The notes beneath the pieces are model-generated. The model had not been told where the DNA came from, searched no databases, and saw nothing but the letters and a program-made list of their open reading frames with translations. From positions 12,400,600 through 12,464,599 of the forward strand of contig OY821518.1 in the NCBI GenBank assembly GCA_963682025.1: a stretch of 64,000 nucleotides of DNA, written 5' to 3'. Origin of the DNA: Cordilura impudica (Eukaryota > Arthropoda > Insecta > Diptera > Scathophagidae). Position 1 is the first letter of the stretch, and the number at the start of each line of letters is the position of its first letter. Made by a program: the position numbers and the translations under genes. Below, piece after piece: positions 21,018 to 32,768 of this stretch.

Positions 21018-21090
21018 CGCCCGAGCAGGGACTTGAACCCTGGACCCTTGGATTAAAAGTCCAATGCTCTACCGACTGAGCTACCCGGGC
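21018..21090 (-). tRNA. tRNA-Lys (anticodon TTT)
   Basis: Same 73-nt sequence as at 4360; convergent with the variant tRNA-Gly, 83 bp away. Confidence 0.97.
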
Positions 21091-21256
21091 TCGATAAGAA
21101 TCGGTTGACACTTGTGTAACATGTAAGTTGGATAAAGTTAATTTGCTAAAAATTAAGAATTTCAGCTTGTAGTCCTATATACTAGAAATTTTAAATTCGG
21201 ATTAAAGCCTGAGCAAAGAATAATTGAAACATATTATCCCACGTGTTGTAAAATAA

Positions 21257-22025
21257 ACAAGTAAGAAAATTATAGTCGGTCTGGACCGACTATACGATAC
21301 CCTATACCATGCGTTTAGAAACCCTATCTCTTAGGCCCAACTAACTGGACATTGAAAATAAGCAAAAACCAAATTTGAGTGGGATTTTTATTAATTTTTT
21401 TGGCTGCAGATATGAAAAAGTTCATATCGGATGCTATATCTATAAAGGGACTAGGTCCAAAAATTGGCCGATCCTGATCATGTTTGGTAAAGTCTCTAAT
21501 ATTTTGCAAAAATATGTGCAAACAAAATTTGAGAAGAATCAGTGCAATATTTTTGTTTTTTAATAGATTTAAGTGAAGATCGGGAAGCAGCTCTATATGG
21601 GGTCAAAGGGATCATTTTTGGACTACTCATTAGTGGATGTAATGAACGCATATCAACCCAATTTGAGTAAGATCTATATGACAATTTGGATCTTATGGCA
21701 ATTTATGTCGATTTCATATGGGTAATTTGTATGGGGGCTAGGTCTGAACATGGACCGATTCTCATCAATTTCAATAGCGTTCATCCCATGGCCGCTAAAA
21801 GCTTATATACCAAATTTCATCAAAATATATTCATATTTGCGACCTGCAGTTTGATTACAAGCTTTACATGGACACACAGACGGACGGACATTGTTAAATC
21901 AACTCAGAAAGTGATTCTGATTCGATCGGTATAATTAAAGATGGGTCTAGGTCAAATATTTTTGGTTGTTACAAACAGCAGCACAAAGTCATTATACCCA
22001 AACCACATAGTGGTATAGGGTATAA
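21257..22025 (+). repeat. Dispersed 0.8-kb fly repeat, copy R1 (left arm of an inverted pair)
   Basis: Starts ACAAGTAAGAAAATTATAG with the near-palindrome AGTCGGTCTGGACCGACT, then GATACCCTATACCAT. Ends TGGTATAGGGTATAA, so ATACCCTATACCA and TGGTATAGGGTAT form inverted inner ends. An ACACAGACGGACGGACATTG block sits near the 3' end. Its inverted partner R2 at 22572 is about 97% identical by eye over long stretches. Other copies: 26653 (R3) and 63756 (R4). Short open frames inside are shared between copies only because the DNA is. Class unknown. Confidence 0.85.
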
Positions 22026-22050
22026 ACATCAGCATTAAGATAACTTCTTG

Positions 22051-22109
22051 CACACTGGATGGAACCTTGAATTAAAAATTCAATACTCTACCGAATGCGC
22101 TACCCTTGA
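22051..22109 (-). pseudogene. tRNA-Lys remnant
   Basis: The minus strand reads GGGTAGCGCATTCGGTAGAG, then an anticodon stem-loop TTGAATTTTTAATTCAA (anticodon TTT kept). The T arm and 3' acceptor half are missing. Compared with the intact tRNA-Lys genes, the D arm is mutated and the B box is gone, so it cannot be transcribed as a tRNA. It lies in the spacer between the inverted repeats R1 and R2. Confidence 0.85.
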
Positions 22110-22571
22110 TTTTATAGAATAAATTTTACTAAGAAGTTCATAAGAAGATCACTAAGATCTTTGATATTAAATTTTGACCACAAAATAAAAACAATAAATT
22201 ACCTAAGGATTTGCTTTTGTAATTTATCTCCAGAATATGTATAATTTTATTAGCGCATAATTTAACTGATAACTAAACCCGCCGGGTAGGTGTAAGGTTT
22301 TAAAGGTGAAAAAAAGCGTACTTTCATAATTTTTTTGAAGATATGAATAATGTTGCAATATCCATTTCATATACACGTTAGAGTATAATTTTTGAAGTAT
22401 CTTTAAAAAAGTTTTCAATAAATAAGCCCGTGACATTGAATCTCCGGAGGCGCCTCGAAAAAAAGTAGTTTTGTGGTGAACATCATTATTCGTTACTGGA
22501 TCATGTGAAATAAAAAAATCGAAATTGGTTTAAAAGTTGGTATGTTGTCCGAGGTAATCCCGAGGAGTTTT

Positions 22572-23345
22572 TTATACCCTATACCACTATGTGGTTTGGG
22601 TATAATGACTTTGTGCTGCTGTTTGTAACAACCAAAAATATTTGACCTAGACCCATCTTTAATTATACCAATCGAATCAGAATCACCTTCTGAGTTGATT
22701 TAACAATGTCCGTCCGTCCGTCCGTCCGTCCGTCCGTCTGTGTGTCCATGTAAACCTTGTAATCAAACTGAATATATGTTGATGAAATTTGGTATATAAG
22801 CTTCTACCGGCCATGGGATGAACGCTATTGAAATTGGTGAGAATCGGTCCATGTTCAGACCTAGCCCCCATACAAATTACCCCTATGAAATCGACATAAA
22901 TTGTTATAAGATCCAAATTGTCATATAGATCTTACTCAAATTGGGTTTATATGCGTTCATTACATCCATTAATGAGTAGTCCAAAAATGATACCTTTGGC
23001 CCCATATAGAACTGCTTCCCGATTTTCACTTAAATCTATTAAAAAACAAAAATATTGCACTGATTCTTCTCAAATTTTGTTTCTACATATTTTTGCAAAA
23101 TACAAGAGACTTTACCAAACATGATCAGGATCGGTCCATTTTTGGACCTAGTCCCTTTATAGATATAGCATCCGATATGAACTTTTTCATATCTGCAGCC
23201 AAAAAAATTAATAAAAGTCCCACTCAAATTTGGTTTTTGCTTATTTTCAATGTCCAGTTAGTTGGGCCTAAGAGATAGGGTTTCTAAACGCATGTTATAG
23301 GGTATCGTATAGTCGGTCTAGACCGACTATAATTTTCTTACTTGT
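22572..23345 (-). repeat. Dispersed 0.8-kb fly repeat, copy R2 (right arm of an inverted pair)
   Basis: Reverse-complement copy of R1, 774 bp, 546 bp away. It carries a perfect AGTCGGTCTAGACCGACT palindrome near its outer end and an expanded (GTCC)n tract at about 22708-22738 that R1 lacks. Transcription through both arms, as in the Spätzle pre-mRNA, would give a long hairpin. Confidence 0.88.
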
Positions 23346-23741
23346 TTTAATTTTATTTTGCAGCATTTTGAAGTGAAAAACGCGGTTTTTTTAAAATAAA
23401 ATTTCGGTGAATTTGTTGCTAAAAAATGGGGAAAAAATAGTAAAAAAAAAACTCTTCGTGATTACCTGGTGATTTATGTGTAGTGTATAAAATTTCAGAA
23501 GAATCTGTCCAGTTTATTTAAAGTATTTAACATAAACGTTATACCGTATGAAGGCTGGACACGCTGTATCTTCGTTAGTTTTGCTCCGATTTACTTGAAA
23601 TTTTGAAACACAATACATGTTGTACACAAATTCAATAATAATAAAATAAAATAGATAAAATGGGGGGGGGGGGGGTACCTTTAAGAAATTATAAATTTTT
23701 CAATACTTTTTATTTATTGTATGAAATCAAAATACGACTTA

Positions 23742-23814
23742 CGCCCGAGCCGGGACTTCAACCCTGAACCCTTGGATTAAAAGTCCAATGCTCTACCGAC
23801 TGAGCTACCCGGGC
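23742..23814 (-). tRNA. tRNA-Lys (TTT), probably inactive variant
   Basis: 73-nt tRNA-Lys with three differences from the other copies, all in the 3' half. C56 to G in the T loop (GGTTGAAGTCC instead of GGTTCAAGTCC) hits the most critical B-box base and the G19-C56 contact. A base change in the T stem (CCCGG for CCCTG) breaks a pair. C48 is T, disturbing the G15-C48 Levitt pair. The acceptor and anticodon arms are intact. C56 to G is a classic B-box knockout in TFIIIC binding studies, so this gene is probably silent. Confidence 0.8.
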
Positions 23815-24274
23815 CCTTAAAGTGAACATTAAATTAAAATAATTCTTATTTAAATTCCCCCTTATTCTCTTGTATATTTGTTCAAATTATATAAAATTTA
23901 TTAAATTTGCAAACCTTCAAAGTTATTTGTTACAAAATCCCGTCATTTCTTTGTAAATAAAATATATTAAATTTCAAGAACCCTAGTCCCTCCTTGGTGT
24001 TTTTTAAACTTGAAATTAACTGTTATTTTGTTTAGTTTGAAATTTAACAATATATGTTTTAATTTATTTTCAGTAGACCTTGGATATTTTTGTGGGTCAG
24101 TTATTAATTATGTTGTCGAAAAATATCGTCTTCTATTTACAATTTTTGAGTTATAATTTATTTAAAACTAATTTAATTAGTTAATACTAATAGTAAACTT
24201 AATTAACTTCTTAAGGTTAAGGTTATTTGTTTAATTAATATAAAAATGCATTAGACAGATAAAAGAATACCTAC

Positions 24275-24399
24275 ATGGGATAACTATTACCAGCTGTCGG
24301 ACAGAATAATTGATGGTAACGTTTTATGCAGGGCACTCCCTTTATTAAATCGCCACTTACATCCAAACCTAAAGCCACAGATAAGGCAGTCCACCATAT
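24275..24399 (-). CDS. Spätzle-family ligand, upstream exon (hydrophobic leader and conserved Cys motif)
   Basis: A 125-bp exon with acceptor TTTCTTTAG (minus strand, AG at 24400-24401) and donor GTAGGT (24269-24274). It encodes 41 residues and two bases of the next codon. The first part IWWTALSVALGLDVSG is hydrophobic and could be the end of a signal peptide. It is followed by KGVPCIKRYHQLFCP and TAGNSYP, a Cys-containing motif at the head of the prodomain in this family. Joined to the exon at 13597-13917 it reads on in phase (Ile, then DKIERFIDEN). No start codon lies in this exon; the first exon was not found. From here on about 242 residues are encoded in the window. Confidence 0.85.
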
Positions 24400-24935
24400 C
24401 TAAAGAAATAAAAAAAAAAATAAAATTTATATTATAAATTTATAACAGAAAACATAAAAATCAATAATTAAATTCATAAAGCGTTTTAACTAAACACGTG
24501 TATTAAACAACGCAGACAACACAGGTTGTTCTGCAATTAAAAAATATGAATGAATTTATTGTTTCCAATATTATTTCAAATTGTTATTATGGTAGACGTA
24601 AAATTGCAATTTATTAATATTATGGCTAAGAAAAAAAAAAAGAACAGCACTTTTCATTTAAAACTAAACAAGTTTTGCTTACTTTTTATCAAAACAATTA
24701 GTTGCTGTTAAATGTAGATTAATTCGTAAATGGTCAATAATAGATTAGAAAATCTTAAAATGATAATACTTACTTAAAGAATGACTAAATAAGAAATGAA
24801 GTCATACAAATAATAAAAAAGAGTAAATTAAAATAAGGTAAAATAATAAAAATTCAAAGTTATGCAAAATATTATTGTAGACTGTCAATTTGATGTAGAT
24901 CGATTAGATAAATATTAACTAGATTGAGTCTACGA
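24400..24935. other. AT-rich DNA, no gene seen
   Basis: Presumably an upstream Spätzle intron or 5' flank. I searched the minus strand for a first exon with a signal peptide and found none I could support. Confidence 0.4.
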
Positions 24936-25340
24936 GGGCGGTCCGAGAAAAACAACCAACTGTGAGTATTGTGCTAACTAATTGTACTGTTTAAGTGATG
25001 AAATTAAGGGAAAAGGCCGTATTTGGTGAAAAAGAAAGTCTTGTTTCATCAAGACAACAGTTCACCATCCACTATTGTGATGGCCAAAATCCGTGAATTA
25101 AAGTTCGTATTGCTTCATCACGCATCTTATTCGCCAGATTTACCATCTTCAGATTATTTTCTATTTCCAAACATGAAATGAAGAGTTGGAGTCTGCGGTT
25201 GATGGCTTTTTTAAGGAGTTAGACAGTTCTTACTATAAACAGGATATCGAATTGAATATCGCAGAGAAAAGTATGCTGAGCTAAAAGGAGATTATATTGA
25301 GAAATAAAAAAGAAAATTCCAAACTTTTTTGTGTTCTCTT
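24936..25340 (+). pseudogene. Mariner DD34D fragment with internal deletion
   Basis: Begins with a TIR-like ACGAGGGCGGTCCGAGAAAA. After a large internal deletion it jumps to KVLFHQDNSSPSTIVMAK and HHASYSPDLPSSDYFLFPN. The spacing from HQD to the Asp of SSD is about 34 residues, so this is the common DD34D mariner type, distinct from the DD41D copies. The C-terminal frame is full of stops (AELKGDYIEK remains). The right terminus is absent. Confidence 0.75.
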
Positions 25341-26652
25341 TGTCAGGTCGTGTTATTAGGGCACTAACGTTTGATGTTTTTAATGGACACTTTTTGTTAA
25401 ACGAAACTTGTAAAATTTTATATGAAACATTTGAATTGAATTTTTCCAAAAACTTGTTCTAACACTTTGTTTCTTAATTTTTACAAATTCACGTATATAA
25501 TTTTGAAATAATTATGCAACGCTTCTTTATGTTTCATTTAATAAATTGTGCCGGTAAAAATATTTTCTAATAGTTTGGAGTTTCATCATGAAAACACTTT
25601 TGTTTTTTTTTTTTTTCGATTATGATTTTTATGGAAACATTTCTTTATTTTTCATGGTAAAAAAAAACTTTCTCATCATCTCAGAGAATGGATTTTAAAG
25701 TCTTTATTTTTTAATATAAGCGAAATTAAGCATAGTTTAAACACATTTAATCATTCCGAAATGTATGTATCATCGCACAGGGTTGTACGATCATATAAAG
25801 AGCGGCCGAAAGTACTAAACGCTGTCATATCGGGTTGTTATTTGGCATGGATGTTTTTTTTTATGTAAAAAAGGAAAAACAAATATATCGTGAAAATTAC
25901 CCCATGAATTCCCCCTAGCTCTTCTATACCGTTATATTAAAAAACCTTCTTAACATGACCCAAACGTACCTGGCAAGTTTCATCTAAATCGGACCGAAAA
26001 TACCCCTAGCTCTCCTATACTGTTATATAAAAAAATCTTATAAACTCTACAAATTTCGTGTCAGTGTACTCTAACTTAATATGTGCAGTCCTGATCATGA
26101 CCCGAAAGCATCTACCAAGTTTCATTGAAATCACACTAAAAGTATCCCTTTTATATTCAGCAAATTTTTTCAGTATGTACGCTCCTTAACATGGCCGCTC
26201 GTTATATTTTGGAAATGAAAATTAAAACAAGAAAAAAATTAATGGGCTTTTGAAACATGTTTTTATTATCAACACTCAGTACTACTTTCAATATCGTCAC
26301 TACAGCTGTCTATATCTCACACAAAATGATCGAGCTCATTGTCGTTTTCGACAAAGTTTACGTCCATTATAAATTTGGAACTGTTGTAATTGTCAGTTCT
26401 TAAATTGACAAAATAGGTTTTGAAGCTAGCAAGAGATGTTAGAACATATAATGATTTGTAACATGTCGTGAGTGCTCTCTAACGCTTTTTCGGATAGTAG
26501 ACCGATTGGCAGATTAAATTAATCCATTATTTATACTCAATGCACTAAAATTTTATGAACAGTGGTTGACATTATGTACCTACCACTTGTAATGTTTTAT
26601 AAAATTTTCACTCATTTTAATAACCGCATACACTTAAAAAACCAAAAAACAA
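25341..26652. other. AT-rich DNA with a possible old repeat
   Basis: No gene seen. At about 25905-26030, CCCCTAGCTCTTCTATAC and CCCCTAGCTCTCCTATAC occur 80-90 bp apart with similar downstream text (GTTATAT, then A run), suggesting a small decayed tandem repeat. AAGTTTCAT(C/T)(T/G)AAATC recurs, a wording common in fly dispersed repeats. Confidence 0.35.
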
Positions 26653-27472
26653 ACAAGTAAGAAAATTATAGTCAGTCTAGACCGACTATACGATACCCTA
26701 TACCATGATCCTTAGAGATCCAATCTCTTCGGTCCAACTAATTGGATATAGAGTATAAGCATAAACCAAATTTGAGTGGCATTGTTTTTAATTTTTTTGC
26801 GTTCAGATATGGAAAAGTTCATATCGGGTGCTATATTTATATGGGGACTAGGTCGAAAAATGGGCGGATCCTGACCATATTTGGTAAAGTCACTTATATT
26901 TTGAAAAAATGTATACAATCCAGATTTGAAAAAAATCCATGCAATATTTTTGTTTTTTTCTATAGATTTAAGTGAAGATCGGGAAGCAGCTCTATATGGG
27001 GCCTATCACTAAGAATTGTCCTATAGGGATTATTTTTGGACTACTGATTAATGGATATAATAAACACATGCAAACCCAATTTGACTGAGATCTATATGAT
27101 AATTTGGATCTTATGGCAATTTATGTCGATTTCATAGGGGTCATTTGTATGGGGACTAGGTCTGAACATAGACCGAATTTCACCAATTTCAATAACGTTC
27201 ATCCTATGGCCGATAAAAGCTTATATACTAAATTTCATCAAAATATGTTCATATTTGCGACCTGTAGTTTGATTTACAAGGTTTACATGGACACACAGAC
27301 GGACGGACGGACGAACGGAAAGACGGACGGACATCGCTAAGTCGACTCAGAAAATGATTCTGAGTCGATCAGTATAATAAAAGATGGATCTATGTCAAAT
27401 ATTTTTGGTAGTTACAAACAGCAGCACTCATTATACCCAAACCACATAGTGCTATAGGGTACAAAAAATTGC
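26653..27472 (+). repeat. Dispersed 0.8-kb fly repeat, copy R3
   Basis: Same order of blocks as R1, more diverged: ACAAGTAAGAAAATTATAG, AGTCAGTCTAGACCGACT, ATACCCTATACCATG, ACACAGACGGACGGACGGAC and a final CCACATAGTGCTATAGGGTA. It directly abuts the 3' end of the LINE at 27481. Confidence 0.85.
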
Positions 27473-27540
27473 AAGGGTCACTCTGGATCAATTTTTCTTT
27501 TAAGTTTATATATATATATATATATATATTCCCTTCGATC

Positions 27541-29761
27541 CTATAAGGAGCATAGGGCCTCAACAAACTTCCTCCACTCAGATCTATCAATCGCTATGTT
27601 TTTTACTTCGCTCCAGCTTTTACGCATTTTTCTTATCTCGGAGTCGATTTGTCTTCGCCACGTGTGAGCTGGTCGCCCTGTTCTACGACTTCCCTGAGGG
27701 TTCCATTCAATAGCATTTCGGGCAGTATCGGACGGTTGTTTGTGGAGTGTACGTCCGATCCAATTCCACTTTCTTCTCTGTATTTCTACGCGCAGCGGTG
27801 TTTGCATTGTTTCGCGCCACAGGTTGATGTTCGAAATAGTTCGTGGCCAGAAGATTCGAAGAATTCTTCGAAGACATTTGTTAACGAAAACTTGCAAGGA
27901 TTTAATGTCTCGGGAGGCAGCGTTCCAAGTTTTGCATCCATATAATAACGTTGATTTTACATTGGAGTTGAATATATTAATTTTAATACGACGTGATATT
28001 GTGGACGATTTCCACACTTTATTGAGCAGACCAAAGGATTGTGTGCCCTTTTTTATTCGACTAGCAGTACCTTCGCTAGATCCTCCAGTTCGATTGATAA
28101 TGGCTCCAAGATAGCAGAATGTATCGACTTCTTCTAAAGTTTCATTATTTACCAGGAAGGAATTTACGTTTTCGGCGTTAATACGCATGACTTTTGTCTT
28201 TTTTATATTTATATTGAGCCCCGCCTTCTCTGATATGTCTATAAGTCGTTTCAATTTTGTGGACATATCAGTGTGGCTGTGAGAAAGGAGGCATATGTCA
28301 TCTGCGTATTCGAGGTCCTCTAATCGCTCGTTTAAACCCCATACGATTCCTCGATTGCCCACCATTGCGTGCTGCATCACAATATCTAGCACGATATTAA
28401 AGAGCAGTGGTGACATTACACACCCTTGACGAACGCCTGTACCAACCTCAATCTTACGGCTAAGCATGCCATCGTGTAGGATTCGGCAACTTGCTCCTGT
28501 GTATAGGCATTTTATAAGTTGGATAAGTTTACGTGGGACGCCTTTACACTCAAGAGCATTCCAAATCACATCATGTGCCAGGGTGTCAAATGCCTTTTCA
28601 AAATCGATAAATATAAGGTAAAGAGGAGATCGCCATTCAACTGACTGCTCTACTATTACTCTTAGTGAGTTAATGTAATCAACGCATGACTTTTTGGGGC
28701 AAAAACCAGCCTATTGTCTTCTTAAATCTGGCATTAAAGAGTCTGATAACCTCTTAGTTATAACGTGGGCTAAAACTTTATTGATCATACTTAATAGTGT
28801 GATGCCCCGCCAGTTGTTACGATTTGTTAAGTCGCCCTTCTTGGGGATCTTCACTATAATACCTTCTTTTAGCTCGTCTGGAATTATCTCTGATAACCAG
28901 ATTTCCTCAATAATGGGAAAAATAAGTTCTGCGCTCGTTCTGGAGTTTAACTTAAGGAGCTCTGGAGATATGTTGTCGTTGCCCGGACTTTTGTTGTTTT
29001 TAAGCGCTTTTACGGCTTGTACAATCTCAGATATTACTGGAGGGGTAATACTGATATTTGATCGTGTGTTGTGATTGATGCAGCTACATATAGGTGCAGT
29101 TTCTTGTGGGCGTGGGGTGAACATTTCAGAGAAGTGTGTAGCCCAAAGTTCAAGCTGTTCATCTTTGGACGTGATTAGTGTGCCAGAGTTGTCTTTCACT
29201 GGTTTACCTGTGACTGAGTAGTTGTTACTTGATAACTTCTTGATGAGTCGGTACAAGTCACTGGTGCGGTTCGTCTCTGCCGCTGCTTGAGCCTCTTCGG
29301 CTATGGCATTCGTCCATGCGCGTTTGTCTTTGCGGGCACTGCGTTTTACTTTACGATCTAGACTTGCATGTTGGTTTTGAAGTGTCGACTTTTCACTTCG
29401 CGTTTTTGCAGAGTTAAGTGCAGCTTTAAGTTTCTTTCTTTCATTAATTATTGTCCATGTCTCTTCAGATAGCCATTCTTTACGTTTATTTTCTTTGAGA
29501 CCTATATGTTCTGTGGCAGCATTCACTAGTATATTTTTTGTAACTTTCCAATCCCTTCGTTGATCTTGAGGTGTTGACGTCAACGATTCATTTATGGCAT
29601 TAGAAAAGTTCGATGCGACGGATGGGATTTTCAGTCTACTAACATCGAATCTCTTAGATATACGTGGGTCGTTCTTTTTTATAGCCGCTATCTTTATGCG
29701 CACACTTGCGATGAGTAGATGATGGTCACTGGCTACATCAGCACCTCTTTTATTTCGCACA
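27541..29761 (-). pseudogene. RTE-like LINE reverse transcriptase, one nonsense codon
   Basis: On the minus strand the frame is open from 29761 to 27541 except for one TAG at 28711-28713, where related sequences have Gln (LRRQ, stop, AGFCPKKSCVDY). The order is: end of the endonuclease (GADVASDHHLLIAS), linker, SPGNDNISPELLKL, PKKGDLTNRNNWRGITLLS, the catalytic block (LEYADDICLLSH), thumb (KTKVMRINAEN) and a C-terminal domain ending RSEWRKFVEALCSL. About 735 residues remain. It lost its N-terminus to the LTR insertion, and the stop would truncate it before the YADD. Confidence 0.9.
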
Positions 29762-31890
29762 TGAAGTGGTCGCTTGTATCTAATTAATAAATAAAGAAAT
29801 CATTTAATAACATAAAATTTGCATGGTCACTTAGTGCCATCTAGGTCTCATTTTTTGAAACTTACCACGCATACAACATCTAGCCGATGTTACAAAAATT
29901 TCTATATACACTATTTGTCTGTACCGCTACGCTGGAAAGATAGCGCTACTTAATACAGTACACTCAATAAACTATAAAGGCTACTAAAATTGCAGAATAT
30001 GATCATTTTCGATCAAGTTATAGCTTCGTACACGACTACCAGTGATTGTGTAAAAGTGCCAAAATTAGAAACTAAAAATAATTTCTATCATAGCAATTAA
30101 TTCAATTTCTTCGTTGAAATTTTATTTTCTTCCTAAACGAAATCATATTATTGGTTTTGATAAAAGAAAATGTGAGTAAAATAAAATTAAAAATATTGCC
30201 TGACACATGAGTTAAATCAATTTTTTTTTTCCTTATTAAAATTTTCTTTAGCGAATTTTTACAGCGGCTTTGTCACAAAAAAAAAAAAAAAATCCTTTGT
30301 TAGGATAGAATTCCTGAAAGTTAAATAATAATTAAAGTTAGTTTTAATTATTCTAAAGTAAGTGTAATTATTTCCATGAATTAACATTTATGTACAAAAC
30401 CTTAAAGTAATTATTAAATTTTTAGCTTACTAAAGTTACCTCACCCCTCATCATTTTATTTGGATTACAATCCTCATTGTACGGGTTTTCATTTCCTGAA
30501 ATGGGTAAAATTTCTCGCTTTCACACAAACATTGTACCTTATGGAATACTTTGTTTTCATGGATTTGGTTTGTACTAGAACGCTCATCATCGTGTAAGAT
30601 TTACTTTACCGTTCTGTTAATAGTAGCAGTCTCACCTACCTCATCTTCATCAACAGTTTGATTTTTTTCTCTTGCTAATCAGTGCTAAAGCAACGCTGTA
30701 CTAATGTGTGTTCAATTATATGGAAAAAAAAAAAAAGAAACGAAAAGTGGAAAAAAAAACGTACAGTAACATATAAAGTGACAATTGCAACCTAATAATA
30801 ATTAATTTAGAAATTCATTAAATTTTAGTTAGTTAGTAAATGATTTTCAGTGTTAAGTAAGGTTAGTTTTTCGGTAAATTAATGATCATTCGAAGCCGGG
30901 GAAAAAAAATTGAAAACAATAACAAAGAGAATCTAGTGAAAAAAAAAAAAAAAACAAAATACATAGAATTTACACATAATACATTAATATATGGTTTCGG
31001 AAAAGTTGAGTGATCGAAAAAAATTTTAATAATGTGATTAAAAGAATTTAGCTCCTTAATATTACATTGTTTCCAAAGTTAACTTCATAAATAAATAAGG
31101 GCGATCTCTCAAAATTTCACAACCATACGGACATATGTACATATGTACAAGAATGTAAATATATATATATGTCTAGAAACCAAACATATATCAGAGTCTA
31201 AGTAAAAGGAACAAAACAACCAAAAATTTTCAAAATATAGAATCTATTAAAAAAATATAAGGTTCACAAGAAAAAAAAAAACAAAAAAAGAAAAATCCTA
31301 ATTCACACCCAGAATCTGACCTAGAATTCTTCTCCAATGTCGCTAGGTTTGCTCTAGCAACATTCATTAGCAACATCATGTACCTCTAAAAAAAAAAAAA
31401 AAAAAACAACAACAAGAGAAAAAAAAAACTTACTTCGAGCACTTTTCTATAAAATACAAGAAACAACAACAACAGCAGCACTTCTACGAAAGATCTTTCG
31501 TCGTTGGAGCAACACACCAATTCATGTATGTAAGTTGAACATTAACAATTCTTATATTCAAATGAGCATTTAAAAATGTTATATTTTGTTACCTTAACTG
31601 GAGTGAATGTGGATTTTGAAAAAAATTAATTAACGTAAATTTCAAAACAAAATGAAAACCTATATGATTTAAACAAAAAGAAAAAAAAACAGAACGATTT
31701 GAAATCAGTAACTTAAACAACATAAGAATTATATACATTTATATCATTTATCGAAACCTTTTCTTCTTATTTTACAATGTGTAATTGATCAGAAAAATTT
31801 TGTGCGTGAATTTTTTTTCGGTCTCACCCTTTGCTTTCTTTGTTCTCATAATTTTTTGTCATATACGTATATATTCATGAAAAGACTTAG

Positions 31891-31930
31891 TATATAAAAA
31901 GGGTCAATGAACGTTTACTTGCATCAGCTG
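31891..31930 (+). promoter_or_regulatory. Candidate LTR core promoter (TATA and initiator)
   Basis: TATATAAAAA at 31891 is followed about 33 bp later by GCATCAGCTG, whose TCAG resembles the arthropod initiator. The same pair is in the 3' LTR. The spacing suits Pol II initiation and would set the U3/R border. Inferred, not measured. Confidence 0.55.
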
Positions 31931-32510
31931 TTGTTTTCACGTAGTTAAATTCAAGCTTAGGTATGTGCAAATATAATTTCTTACCTTTATTTACTAAATC
32001 TCTAGACCTGTATAACCGTTTTTAATTGCATTTATACAAACGGTTGTAAAAATTAGTTTTTCGCAACTCATTGATTTTTTATTGAATTTTTAAACATTAA
32101 AAAAAAAAAAATGAATAGTTTCATATCTTTCTCTTTTATTGTATTACTTTTATAAGATTGTTATAACCCCCATAAAAACAAAGAAAAAAAAAAACTTAGT
32201 AGGTATAAGTTTATATACATAAATATGTTAAAACATGTTCAAATTTCTTTCCTTTATCAATTATAAGCATAATTGTTGAAATTAATTATTAGTTATGAAT
32301 TTTTTTCCTTTTTTTTTCAATAAATAATAATTATGTGTGATTAGAATTTTAATAACTCTGTTTGATTTTAAGTTAATCGGTTAGAGCCAAGGTTGAGTAG
32401 TAATGGGACCATAATTAATCGGGTCGTGGATTTAATAGTATTGTATGGTCATGGTTGGGAGGGCTGAAGAGATTGTAAAACATCGAAACAATTTCACTCT
32501 GCTGTACAAA

Positions 32511-32516
32511 AATAAA
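32511..32516 (+). terminator. Candidate LTR polyadenylation signal
   Basis: AATAAA in the 5' LTR, mirrored at 41806-41811 in the 3' LTR, about 240 bp before the LTR end. In the 3' LTR it would direct cleavage and define the R/U5 border. Confidence 0.5.
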
Positions 32517-32768
32517 ACGAGCCAACATTTCTTCTTTTCCTGCGTCTTTATCTTTCCTGTCTCAGTTTTAATTTCGTTTTCTAGCATGCTATAATCCTTT
32601 CTTTAAAATTATGTTATAACGCGCAAGCCTAAGTGTAGACCAACGCACAACCCACCCCACCGACGAGCAATAAGGCCGTGTAAAAAGCGTGCATCTACTT
32701 CTGGTACACTGGATACAAGGCGATCAACTTTCTTTAAACACCCGTTATATGCTATATAATATAATTTT

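Larger units (their letters stand above)
29762..32756 (+). repeat. 5' LTR of the Ty3/gypsy element
   Basis: 2995 bp, starting TGAAGTGGTCGC and ending TATGCTATA. This is unusually long for an insect LTR. Mostly AT-rich with several A homopolymers. U3 is about 2.16 kb if transcription starts near 31925. Confidence 0.95.

Noticed and set aside
21375..23278. Repeated 60-80 residue frames in R1, R2 and R3 (for example starting MSG(I/T)FINFFGCRYEKVH)
   Set aside because: Conserved only because the repeats are near-identical DNA; both strands are open, there is no known domain, and R3 breaks them.
27649..29074. Plus-strand frames of 98-126 residues
   Set aside because: Antisense shadows of the LINE reverse transcriptase on the minus strand.
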